Assembly: GCA_946186455.1 (NCBI GenBank)
Contig: CAMHNK010000004.1
Coordinates: 1 to 40,141 of the forward strand
DNA length: 40,141 bases
Reading direction: 5' to 3'
DNA from: an uncultured Candidatus Saccharibacteria bacterium
GTDB lineage: Bacteria; Patescibacteriota; Saccharimonadia; Saccharimonadales; Saccharimonadaceae
Shown: positions 32,088 to 38,980 of the stretch, in pieces
How the letters are laid out: each line of letters starts with the position of its first letter
How positions within the stretch are numbered: the first letter of the stretch is position 1
Made by a program: the position numbers and the translations under genes
The notes under the pieces: model-generated
Databases searched by the model: none
Told to the model about the DNA's origin: nothing
What the model saw: the letters and a program-made list of their open reading frames with translations, nothing else

Positions 32088-32882
32088 ATGGCGAAATTAG
32101 ACCCGTCGAAAATCTATTTTACTCCGTCAAAAATAACCAAAGAAGAGCGGAGTATCGCTGCTAAAAAATACCGTACTGCCAGTAAACTCAAGAATAAACG
32201 CACCGTAGCGATTATTATCTGTTGCGTTCTTGCCGTTGCCGCAATCCCAACGATTACGATTCTATATCATAAATACCGTTTCGACACCACTTTTGAAGCG
32301 CTCGGCTTACCAGACTACAGTGATAGATTAACTTCCTCCATTAACCAAGATCCCATTCAAATTGATGTCAGTGGCAAAGAATATGGCTCTCTTAATGGCA
32401 TCAAAGCCACGCTAAAATACCTCGCTTATTACGATATCACTGGGGTCGTGACTAGTGTGCACGACTATTTTGGCTTCGGTTTCTTCGATACCTATGTCCC
32501 GCGCGATGTCTGTCTCGCCTGGGGTGACTTACAAAATAGCCTGAGTGACCCCGATATTTCCTATCGCCAGTACGACCGCAAGTGCTATCTTTCCTTCCAG
32601 AACTTCGAGGTCGATGATATCAGTAAATATTATTATGGCGCCTTCCGCAATAAGTATTCCGATTTTAATATGTCCAATAATCACCTAATCCCAGCCACGA
32701 AAGAGGTCCGTAACCAGATTCTCGGTCTCCGCCGGGGCGAAACCGTTCGCCTCGTCGGTTATCTTGTCAGTATGTATTCGGATCGCCCAGGCGAACCCGT
32801 CTATACTTCCAGTCTTCGCCGTGACGACGGTGGCAATGGCGCCTGTGAAATCATGTTTGTCACCAAGGTCGAAAAGTATTAG
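32088..32882 (+). CDS. Bitopic membrane protein with conserved extracytoplasmic domain, unknown
   Basis: 264 residues. A basic N-terminus is followed by one membrane segment (TVAIIICCVLAVAAIPTITILY, about 39-60) and a 200-residue external domain. The domain contains LAYYDITGVVTSVHDYFGFGFFD, PRDVCLAWGDL, SNNHLIPATKEVRNQILGLRRGETVRLVGYLVSM and RRDDGGNGACEIMFV. I recall a similar order (HDY, LAWG, NxHLIP, a CE(I/V)-(F/L)V end) in uncharacterised membrane proteins of proteobacteria, so this is a real conserved family, but I cannot name it. It diverges from topA (57 nt) and converges with the next gene (12 nt). Confidence 0.75.
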   Translation: MAKLDPSKIYFTPSKITKEERSIAAKKYRTASKLKNKRTVAIIICCVLAVAAIPTITILYHKYRFDTTFEALGLPDYSDRLTSSINQDPIQIDVSGKEYGSLNGIKATLKYLAYYDITGVVTSVHDYFGFGFFDTYVPRDVCLAWGDLQNSLSDPDISYRQYDRKCYLSFQNFEVDDISKYYYGAFRNKYSDFNMSNNHLIPATKEVRNQILGLRRGETVRLVGYLVSMYSDRPGEPVYTSSLRRDDGGNGACEIMFVTKVEKY

Positions 32883-32894
32883 TCTTGATATCAA

Positions 32895-33242
32895 TTAATG
32901 CCAAGTCGCAAACAGAATGATAATACTAGCAAAACATAAAGCTAAGGTTGCGCTCAGCAAAGCAAAAGAGATAGCCAGAATAGTTGCCACGACTTTATCG
33001 CCTTTTTCTCGTTTTTTAAGGCCGATCATCCCAGACACTAGAGCAATCACCGCAGCACTAAAAGAACCAAAAAGGCCAAAAATCAGGCCCCAGGCATACC
33101 CTTCCCCACAGCTAGTTCCCTCACAGTTCTTAGTGATAAAAATTGGGGCAAACCAACTAATGGTCCAAATAAAAGAAGCAATAGAAATGAAGAAACTTAA
33201 ACAAGACAGAACCGTGGATTTGCTACGTCCGTGTTTTTCCAT
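32895..33242 (-). CDS. Small membrane protein, three to four membrane segments
   Basis: 115 residues. Hydrophobic stretches at about 11-33 (LSCLSFFISIASFIWTISWFAP), 48-72 (AWGLIFGLFGSFSAAVIALVSGMIGLKKREKG) and 83-113 (VVATILAISFALLSATLALCFASIIILF). The GMIGLKKREKG loop resembles that of DUF4190-type small membrane proteins, though I do not assign it. A Cys pair (NCEGTSC) lies in the first external loop. Start: TGCTATAAT-N6-ATG, leaderless. Confidence 0.75.
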   Translation of the reverse strand: MEKHGRSKSTVLSCLSFFISIASFIWTISWFAPIFITKNCEGTSCGEGYAWGLIFGLFGSFSAAVIALVSGMIGLKKREKGDKVVATILAISFALLSATLALCFASIIILFATWH

Positions 33243-33248
33243 ATTTCA

Positions 33249-33257
33249 ATTATAGCA
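33249..33257 (-). promoter_or_regulatory. Extended -10 (TGCTATAAT), leaderless
   Basis: TATAAT (33249-33254 on the minus strand), six bases (TGAAAT), ATG at 33242. Confidence 0.75.
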
Positions 33258-33280
33258 TAAAAGCATTCTTTTTAGCGATC

Positions 33281-33318
33281 AAAAAAGCCTCAGGTAAGGG
33301 TGGGCATCACCTGAGGCT
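33281..33318 (-). terminator. Intrinsic terminator of the structured RNA
   Basis: AGCCTCAGGT / ACCTGAGGCT with 13-nt loop; minus-strand tail TTTTTT. Confidence 0.88.
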
Positions 33319-33537
33319 ATTTTGGCCCTCTAACGCTTCTCTATGATACCGGGAGAACCCCGGAAGCGTAACCCACCTCACACAAATTGGGGCCCGCCGG
33401 TTAGAGGGATTGCTATGCCTTCGAAGACTCCCTTTCAAAGTGGAGGTAATACTTATAAAACTTTAAACCATTAAGAAATCTAAAGCTCGAAAGGGTTTCA
33501 AAAGCACGCAATTTCTGCTACACTATAGGAAGTATAG
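33281..33537 (-). ncRNA. Candidate stand-alone structured RNA gene, about 255 nt
   Basis: On the minus strand a TATAAT box (33543-33548) predicts a start near 33536, and a 10-bp terminator with six T ends it at 33281. Between them are CCCTTTC/GAAAGGG, CTTTA/TAAAG, a 9-bp CCCTCTAAC/GTTAGAGGG (33400-33408/33326-33334), ACGCTT/AAGCGT and CCGGG/CCCGG. GGTGGG near 33373 can pair with CCCACC in the terminator loop (33298-33303), a possible pseudoknot. No ORF with an SD is inside. It has no tmRNA, SRP or RNase P signature. It fills the gap between the 33242 gene and dprA. Confidence 0.65.
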
Positions 33538-33618
33538 CTGAAATTATAACTTATTTAGGTGCGGTGTAGGACATTTTTGTGCCCTAACTGTCTATGATTA
33601 TATCACACAGGAGATAAT

Positions 33619-34512
33619 ATGTCAACACTTTTTTCACACTTTTTTGAAAAAATCAACCAAATTACGCCCCTAGAAGCAAAATATACAGAGGTGTTGGGTA
33701 CTATTGCGGTTATGCCTAAAATGTTGTATTATTATGGCAAAATCCCGCAAAAACGTACGAAAACGGTCGCCATTGTGGGCTCCAGACACAATACCAGATA
33801 CGGTGAAGAGGTCGCTTATCAGCTAGGGTACACGCTCGCAAAGCACGGCGTCATCGTGATCTCTGGCCTAGCCTACGGCATTGATTCGATTGGCCACCAA
33901 GCCGCGCTGGATGCCGATGGTACTACAATCGCGGTGCTCGGCACGCCAATTAACGAAATCTACCCCAGAAATCACCGGAAACTCGCTACGGAGATTATCG
34001 AGACTGGTGGTGCCATTATTAGCGAATACGCCCCTGGCACCAAAGTCTACCCAAAAACGAGTTTTCTTGAGCGAAATCGTATCATTTCTGGGCTCTCCGA
34101 TATCGTGGTAGTAGTGGAAGCAGCTGAAAGGTCCGGTTCCCTCAATACCGCGACGCATGCTCTTGAGCAAGGTAAAGAGGTATTTGCCGTCCCAGGCAAC
34201 ATTACGAATCCTTATTCACAGGGGTGCAATAAACTGATTCGCCAGGGTGCTTTTCCATATACTGAGCCGGATGACATTTTGAGAGAACTCTTCCCAGAAG
34301 AATTCCTTGCTCGTAAAAAGAAATGCCACCTAAAAGGCGATACTGATGTCGAAACTTTAATCCTGAATTCCCTGGCCGGTGGTCTTCGCTCTGGTGAAGA
34401 AATTATGACGAGCACCAAGCTTCCGCCGGAGGTATTTAACCAATCTGTGACGTTACTCGAAATCAAAGGTCGCATCCGCGCCCTCGGGGCGAATGCCTGG
34501 GCTCTTAATTAG
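33619..34512 (+). CDS. dprA: DNA processing protein DprA
   Basis: 297 residues. The Rossmann-like core shows VAIVGSRHNTRYGEEVA, VISGLAYGIDSIGHQAAL, TIAVLGTPINEIYP, GAIISEYAPGT, FLERNRIISGLSDIVVVVEA, SGSLNTATHALEQGKEVFAVPGN. A C-terminal winged helix (LILNSLAGGLRSGEEIMTSTKLPPEVFNQSVTLLEIKGRIRALG) follows; the N-terminal SAM domain of longer homologues is missing or very short. DprA protects incoming single-stranded DNA and loads RecA during natural transformation. SD AGGAGA is 7 nt before ATG. Its last four bases overlap the stop of convergent pth. With the VirD4-like ATPase and recJ it suggests competence. Confidence 0.96.
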   Translation: MSTLFSHFFEKINQITPLEAKYTEVLGTIAVMPKMLYYYGKIPQKRTKTVAIVGSRHNTRYGEEVAYQLGYTLAKHGVIVISGLAYGIDSIGHQAALDADGTTIAVLGTPINEIYPRNHRKLATEIIETGGAIISEYAPGTKVYPKTSFLERNRIISGLSDIVVVVEAAERSGSLNTATHALEQGKEVFAVPGNITNPYSQGCNKLIRQGAFPYTEPDDILRELFPEEFLARKKKCHLKGDTDVETLILNSLAGGLRSGEEIMTSTKLPPEVFNQSVTLLEIKGRIRALGANAWALN

Positions 34513-35027
34513 ATCTTTTCGGCTACTTCTCTTAAAATCTCCGGTAATTTTTCTTTTTCTTCCGGAGTGAATTTCGAAAGCACAAAATCAACATCGCCAA
34601 TTTTATTGCGGAGCTCGTCATTCCCTGTACCGATACGAAGTCTTGGGAATTCATCGGTGCCGAGCTGCGCAATAATCGATTTTAACCCGTTATTTCCCCC
34701 AGCCGAGCCGTTCGCGCGGTAGCGGATCTTGCCAAATTCCAGATTGAAATCATCACAAATCACCAGAATATCGGATAATGCTAAATTATGATAGCGCATA
34801 AATTCGCGTACAGATTTACCGCTCTCGTTGTAATAATCTTGCGGTTTTAAGAATATATATTTCTCACCATCGATCGTTTCTTCACCGTAAATTGCCCCGA
34901 ATTTCGGCTTTTCGGCCCACTTGAAGCCATTTAGTTTAAAATAAAAATCCAGCGCCAAAAAACCCGAATTATGACGTGTAAAATTATACTGATTGCCCGG
35001 ATTGCCGAGGCCAACAACTAGTTTCAT
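34509..35027 (-). CDS. pth: Peptidyl-tRNA hydrolase
   Basis: 172 residues from the ATG at 35027. MKLVVGLGNPGNQYNFTRHNSGFLALD contains the catalytic His (TRHN), and FLKPQDYYNESGKSV and ICDDFNLEFGKIRYRANGSAGGNNGLKSI are the other family motifs. It frees tRNA from peptidyl-tRNA that falls off ribosomes. The ORF track adds 22 residues (MANTPSPSG...), but that stretch covers the PhoH terminator and the -10 box, and TATAAT-ATAGAT-ATG fixes the start. The mRNA is leaderless. Confidence 0.97.
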   Translation of the reverse strand: MKLVVGLGNPGNQYNFTRHNSGFLALDFYFKLNGFKWAEKPKFGAIYGEETIDGEKYIFLKPQDYYNESGKSVREFMRYHNLALSDILVICDDFNLEFGKIRYRANGSAGGNNGLKSIIAQLGTDEFPRLRIGTGNDELRNKIGDVDFVLSKFTPEEKEKLPEILREVAEKI

Positions 35028-35033
35028 ATCTAT

Positions 35034-35039
35034 ATTATA
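35034..35039 (-). promoter_or_regulatory. -10 box TATAAT, leaderless pth promoter
   Basis: TGG-TATAAT, six bases (ATAGAT), ATG at 35027. It starts only a few bases after the PhoH terminator. Confidence 0.75.
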
Positions 35040-35044
35040 CCATG

Positions 35045-35069
35045 AAAAAGGCCCTACATACGTAGGGCC
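35045..35069 (-). terminator. PhoH gene terminator
   Basis: GGCCCTAC, loop ATAC, GTAGGGCC; minus-strand tail TTTTT. Confidence 0.88.
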
Positions 35070-35095
35070 CGAGGGTGAGGGGGTATTTGCCAAGT

Positions 35096-36739
35096 TTATT
35101 CGACAGGCGCTTTCGCCTTCTGGCGTTCGGCAATCTCTCGAATAAGCGGGTGACGAATGACTTCTTCTTCAACAAAACAGGTTTGTGCGACCCTGGTACT
35201 GCCGAGGAGAAGCCTCTGCGCATAGACTAGACCATTATTAGTCTGATCAAGGTAGGGTGCGTGGATTTGTTCCACGTCGCCAGTGATAATGATTTTGCCT
35301 TCGGCACCGAGACGCTTAATCAGAGTATCCATCTGAGTGGCGTTCTGGTCCTGGGCTTCATCATAGATTGCCAGCTCGTACGCGAAATCGCGTCCTCTAG
35401 CCGACTCGACCGGGATATTGGAAAACCAGTTGTCCCAAATCAAATCAACCTGCTCTTTGAGCCGGACCTTAATCGAACGTTTATCTGGAGCGTCATCATC
35501 TGCATCATCCGAACAGTTGCCGTTTTTACCGTTTTTACCATTCTTGCATGCAGCACGCGCAGCTTTGCCAGTACCATATTTACGCAGATTCTCGAGCTCT
35601 TTCCTGAATTTCTGATTATCGCTCAGGAGGAAATTCCGAAGCGCATTCTTAATTGGCTGGACGTCGGGGTCCATCTTATCGTTCAGGTCTCCAGGGAGAG
35701 CGCCGATATTGCTTCGGCCTTCGCACGGTACCACGGTGACACCGATGTACTGTCCGTCTTTGCAGGCCATATATCCGTAGATTGTCGGCATATAAGTCTT
35801 ACCGGAGCCAGCCGGCCCAGTACAGACTACTGCTGAAAATTGCGGGTTATTGAGACATTCTGCATAGATTGCTTGTCCGGGATTTGTAAGTCCAATCGGG
35901 AAATCATTGGCATATTTCAAAGGAACTATGCCGTCCTCGTCGAAGTCGTAACGACCCACGAAAGTGAAATAAGGATCCTCTTTTGGATAAAACCCGGGCG
36001 GATAATCATTCTCGTCTTCGAGCCTCATTACGAGGAACTCGTTTGCGACAAGCTTCGGCGTATCAGCCGGCATATGCTCTTCAAAGAATTCGCGCGACAT
36101 AAATCTGGCACTTAAGAATTCCATGAAAACATCTTTCGGCACGACGATATCACGCCGTCCAGTGTAAGCTTCCGGATACTTGTAGCCATAACGGCTAGTT
36201 TGTATCCCTCGTTCTCTGGCTCTGATGGCCAGGCCATTGTCGTTCGTAAGGAGCACTACGTTGTTAAACATAGTTTCTCTTACGGTTTGCTTATCTGCAG
36301 TTCCGTCCACTTCAAGACCAAGGTCAATCATCGCAGCTGCAATGGAAGTCAGGATAATTTGTCCGTCCATGTCGTTTTCAGCGGGACTAAACGGAAGACA
36401 TCTCCGAAAATCCTTGTGCACGGGCAGAATGTAGATTTCCTGCTTGTCATTGTTCAGCGTGGTTGCGACAGACATCCCGTAACTGCAGTCCATTGGGTGG
36501 ATCTCCGTTTCCGAGAGAGCTCTGAGCCGCCGAAGGGCTACGCGCGCGGCTTTTCCGCGGTCGGTCTTCTCCTTCTTAAAGCTCGAAAGCTCTCGCACAA
36601 CTACGGAAGGGATCACAATGCGCGCTTCAGAGAGGTCGATTGTCGGTTCGGCCGGCTGACGCCCGCCATTTCCGGGGATGATATCAACATAGTCCACGAG
36701 GATGTTGGTATCCAGAACATAGATGGGTCTTTCCGCCAT
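35096..36739 (-). CDS. PIN domain - PhoH ATPase fusion protein
   Basis: 547 residues. Residues 1-190 are a PIN nuclease domain (YVLDTNILVDYVDI with the first catalytic Asp; LLTNDNGLAIRARERG with later acidic residues). Residues about 290-540 are a PhoH-type P-loop domain: CTGPAGSGKTYM (Walker A, near 306), AIYDEAQDQNATQMDTLIKRLG (Walker B), IITGDVEQI. A short Gly/Asn/Lys stretch (KNGKNGKNGNCSDDADDD) interrupts it near 410. PIN-PhoH proteins are thought to unwind and cut RNA. The SD AAGGAGGT is strong; the leader is about 95 nt with a double hairpin and the motif shared with the L,D-transpeptidase gene. Confidence 0.94.
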   Translation of the reverse strand: MAERPIYVLDTNILVDYVDIIPGNGGRQPAEPTIDLSEARIVIPSVVVRELSSFKKEKTDRGKAARVALRRLRALSETEIHPMDCSYGMSVATTLNNDKQEIYILPVHKDFRRCLPFSPAENDMDGQIILTSIAAAMIDLGLEVDGTADKQTVRETMFNNVVLLTNDNGLAIRARERGIQTSRYGYKYPEAYTGRRDIVVPKDVFMEFLSARFMSREFFEEHMPADTPKLVANEFLVMRLEDENDYPPGFYPKEDPYFTFVGRYDFDEDGIVPLKYANDFPIGLTNPGQAIYAECLNNPQFSAVVCTGPAGSGKTYMPTIYGYMACKDGQYIGVTVVPCEGRSNIGALPGDLNDKMDPDVQPIKNALRNFLLSDNQKFRKELENLRKYGTGKAARAACKNGKNGKNGNCSDDADDDAPDKRSIKVRLKEQVDLIWDNWFSNIPVESARGRDFAYELAIYDEAQDQNATQMDTLIKRLGAEGKIIITGDVEQIHAPYLDQTNNGLVYAQRLLLGSTRVAQTCFVEEEVIRHPLIREIAERQKAKAPVE

Positions 36740-36753
36740 AAAACAATACCTCC

Positions 36754-36767
36754 TTTTTAAGGTACGA
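36754..36767 (-). promoter_or_regulatory. Leader motif TCGTACCTTAAAAA (copy 2)
   Basis: The same 14-base motif as at 5859-5872, again directly before the SD. Confidence 0.5.
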
Positions 36768-36771
36768 AAAG

Positions 36772-36818
36772 ACGAAATAGGAAATTTTGCTTTCTCGGAT
36801 GAGAAAAACCTATTTCGT
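36772..36818 (-). promoter_or_regulatory. Two-layer hairpin in the PhoH mRNA leader
   Basis: ACGAAATAGG / CCTATTTCGT (10 bp) encloses TTTCTC / GAGAAA. On the minus strand it is followed by CTTTTCG, so it could act as a weak attenuator or stabiliser. Confidence 0.6.
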
Positions 36819-36841
36819 TTAAAATACCCCCACTTCTTACT

Positions 36842-36850
36842 ATTTTATCA
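36842..36850 (-). promoter_or_regulatory. Extended -10 (TGATAAAAT) of the PhoH gene
   Basis: Minus-strand TGATAAAAT; start predicted near 36834, so the leader is about 95 nt. Confidence 0.55.
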
Positions 36851-36857
36851 CTTTTCT

Positions 36858-38207
36858 CTATTTTTCGCCATCACTTTTGTCGTTTCGAAACGAAAACATG
36901 ATCGGCGTCCCAATAAATGGGTACTTTTCGCGAATCTTGCGCTCCAAAAAGCGCTTCCAAGACCAGTGTAAGAGTCCGAGGTCGTGGCCGTGCACCACAA
37001 ACCAAGGTGGGCAAGTATCGGTTTGCACGATGTATTTTGGCTTCGGACGGGTGTTTTTGAGCCCGGCTGGCGCGTGCTCGAGAATGGCTTCATTCAAGAT
37101 TTTATTGAGGTCAGAAGTCTTGATTTCAGCCTTGCGATTTTCGGAGACCTGGAGAGCGAGCTCAAAGAGCCTAGTAACATTTTCGCCCGTTTCGGAACTA
37201 GTTAAAACTACCGGCGCATAAGGAAGGAAGTTAAAGTCTTTTTCCAGTCCGTCGATTAAGAAATCGGCGGCGGTACGGTTTTTGATGTTCTCATCGCCGA
37301 AATAATTGGTTGGGGTGGCATTTTCGAGTAGATCAGACTTCGTTACGACGATAATAATTCCCTTACCGGCCTCAATAATCTGGCCAGCGAGTGATTGATC
37401 GAGTTTCGAATGAGCTTCAGTCGCATCAACGAGCAGAGCACAAACATCCGCCTCTTCAATTGCAGCGAGCGTGCGAATAGCAGAAAACTTTTCGATTCCT
37501 ACCTCGCGTTTGCCTGGTTTTCTTAGGCCGGCTGTATCAAGGATTTCAATTTCTTTACCTTTATATTTTACGTTTACGCGATTAACATCGCGCGTTGTGC
37601 CCTGTTTTGAGCTCACAATTGCCTGTTGCTTCTTGCCGAGCGCATTAAACAGACTAGATTTTCCTACATTTGGGCGCCCAATGAGGGCGAGTTTAATCTT
37701 ATCGCCCGCCTCTTCGTGGATTCTTTCGCTTGGGAGCACCGAGAGAAGTTTATTAATTCCCTCTCCGGTCGTCGCGGAAACGTAAAAGATGTTTTCCGGA
37801 GCAATGCCTAGCGCCCTAAATTCGTTAATTTCAAGCGACTCACCGAGATCGCACTTATTCAGTACCAGATAGACGGTTTTCTTGGAACGGAGTGCATCCT
37901 TCGCAATACGCGCATCTCTATGGTCGAAGTATTTGGTCGAATCAAGCGTTACAAGAATTACATCCGCGGTATCGATTGCGTCATTAATTTGCTCCTGAAT
38001 CGAAGCCTCAAAATCATCGGATGGATCCTTAAGACCAGCCGTGTCAATCAAAATAAAGCGGTTATCGATATTTGCCATCACGTTATCACGCGTGGTGCCC
38101 TCTTCACGGGCCACAATGGCGATATTTTTATGCGCCATGCGGTTCAAAATACTCGATTTACCGGCGTTAGTTTGACCAATTAATGCTACAATCGGTAAGT
38201 TTTTCAT
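36858..38207 (-). CDS. der: Ribosome-assembly GTPase Der (EngA)
   Basis: 449 residues from ATG 38207. Two tandem GTPase domains: GQTNAGKSS near residue 9, DTAGL, NKCD; then GRPNVGKSS near 174, DTAGL, TKSD. The C-terminal KH-like domain includes PKPKYIVQTDTCPPWFVVHGHD. Der is needed for 50S subunit maturation. The ORF track starts 33 residues earlier, inside the upstream terminator; the promoter places the start at MKNLPIVALIG. The first P-loop has GQTNAGKS where GRPNVGKS is usual, a conservative change. The end of the gene (KNDKSDGEK) is only 119 nt from the PhoH start. Confidence 0.95.
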   Translation of the reverse strand: MKNLPIVALIGQTNAGKSSILNRMAHKNIAIVAREEGTTRDNVMANIDNRFILIDTAGLKDPSDDFEASIQEQINDAIDTADVILVTLDSTKYFDHRDARIAKDALRSKKTVYLVLNKCDLGESLEINEFRALGIAPENIFYVSATTGEGINKLLSVLPSERIHEEAGDKIKLALIGRPNVGKSSLFNALGKKQQAIVSSKQGTTRDVNRVNVKYKGKEIEILDTAGLRKPGKREVGIEKFSAIRTLAAIEEADVCALLVDATEAHSKLDQSLAGQIIEAGKGIIIVVTKSDLLENATPTNYFGDENIKNRTAADFLIDGLEKDFNFLPYAPVVLTSSETGENVTRLFELALQVSENRKAEIKTSDLNKILNEAILEHAPAGLKNTRPKPKYIVQTDTCPPWFVVHGHDLGLLHWSWKRFLERKIREKYPFIGTPIMFSFRNDKSDGEK

Positions 38208-38214
38208 AAACATT

Positions 38215-38243
38215 ATTATACTATAAAAAACCGCCTTTTGCAA
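38215..38243 (-). promoter_or_regulatory. der promoter embedded in the upstream terminator
   Basis: Minus strand: TTGCAA (38238-38243), exactly 17 nt, TATAAT (38215-38220), 7 nt, ATG at 38207. The -35 lies in the loop and stem of the terminator hairpin. Confidence 0.85.
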
Positions 38244-38249
38244 GGCGGT
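38225..38249 (-). terminator. Terminator of the 38255 gene
   Basis: ACCGCCTT, loop TTGC, AAGGCGGT; minus-strand tail TTTTTT. Confidence 0.88.
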
Positions 38250-38254
38250 ATGAC

Positions 38255-38533
38255 CTAGAGAATGTATCTTGAATGCTGTTTTGCTGTGCGTTCGTGATGT
38301 TTCCAAAAATCACATTCATCGTTCCACTTATTAATAGTGTAGGCCAGGATGTCATCTTCGGAATCACCACCGTTAAAGACTTTTTCGCGGCCACAAGTGT
38401 CGCACTGGATCTTGGCGTAAAATGTGCCGTTCTTTTCCCACGACCAGACTGTGATGTCTTTGCCGTTGCAACTGCAACAGTTGGCAATCCTAGGTGTAAA
38501 AAGTAAACTGCGAAGCCTCTCGAGCACGCTCAT
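38255..38533 (-). CDS. Small zinc-ribbon-like protein
   Basis: 92 residues. CCSCNG and QCDTCG form two CxxC pairs spaced as in a zinc ribbon, followed by ILAYTINKWNDECDFW. The ribbon plus a W-N near the end recalls the Lar/restriction-alleviation and phage zinc-ribbon type of small proteins, but the similarity is slight and I do not assign it. SD GGAGGG is 9 nt before ATG and a TGCTATAAT promoter lies at 38574-38582. Single-gene unit. Confidence 0.75.
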   Translation of the reverse strand: MSVLERLRSLLFTPRIANCCSCNGKDITVWSWEKNGTFYAKIQCDTCGREKVFNGGDSEDDILAYTINKWNDECDFWKHHERTAKQHSRYIL

Positions 38534-38573
38534 ATCCCTTCCCTCCTAATAAAAGAATATAGCTTCATCTATT

Positions 38574-38582
38574 ATTATAGCA
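38574..38582 (-). promoter_or_regulatory. Extended -10 (TGCTATAAT) of the 38255 gene
   Basis: Minus-strand TGCTATAAT, leader about 35 nt. Confidence 0.7.
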
Positions 38583-38679
38583 CAAGTTTAATGAAATGTC
38601 AATGTCTATTCATTGAAAACGGTTATTGTATTATTCTAATTAATAATATACAATATAAGTATAAATTGAGGTCTAAACA

Positions 38680-38976
38680 ATGAAAAAAACTATCGCAGGA
38701 TTAGCTATTAGTACCACTATAGTGACACTTTGTTCATCCGCTGCTTTTGCAACAAAGGTTTATATTAACGACCTACAAAAAGTATGTGCATGGCAATACC
38801 CAGGAACTACTGCTATACTATCTGGGACATCTGTGTACAATTGGAAATGCAAAACGTCCAGCAATCAGTTTCTAGACTTAAATATTTACGGATATTGCCA
38901 GTATAAATACGGTTCAACAGCAAATACTAGCTTTGACGATTATGCTCTGCCATATAGTTGGTACTGCTATTATTAA
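38680..38976 (+). CDS. Small secreted protein with two Cys-Trp modules
   Basis: 98 residues. A signal peptide (MKKTIAGLAISTTIVTLCSSAAFA, cleavage near 24) leaves a 74-residue mature protein with two repeats: CAWQYPGTTAILSGTSVYNWKC and CQYKYGSTANTSF..LPYSWYC. Each has the form C---Y-x(12-17)-Y-W-C, so two intramodule disulfides are likely. I recall similar QYG...NPYSWRC modules in secreted proteins of Actinobacteria, the usual hosts of Saccharibacteria; this is from memory. It is followed after 4 nt by an ABC exporter. It might be a bacteriocin-like or host-interaction peptide; function not shown. SD TGAGGT. The region is more AT-rich than the rest. Confidence 0.8.
   Translation: MKKTIAGLAISTTIVTLCSSAAFATKVYINDLQKVCAWQYPGTTAILSGTSVYNWKCKTSSNQFLDLNIYGYCQYKYGSTANTSFDDYALPYSWYCYY
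38968..38973 (+). promoter_or_regulatory. -10-like TATTAT just upstream of the stop codon of the secreted protein gene
   Basis: TGCTATTAT, 7 nt, ATG at 38981. No SD precedes the ABC gene, so a leaderless start within the operon is possible. Confidence 0.45.
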
Positions 38977-38980
38977 AATT

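Noticed and set aside
33281-33440. SRP RNA, because CCCCGGAAGCG resembles the GGAA-capped SRP motif
   Set aside because: The GGAA cannot be closed by the required C-G pairs and the opposite-side AGCAG motif is absent.
35261-35836. 191-aa plus-strand ORF opposite the PhoH gene
   Set aside because: Antisense to the Walker A and Walker B regions; no SD or promoter.
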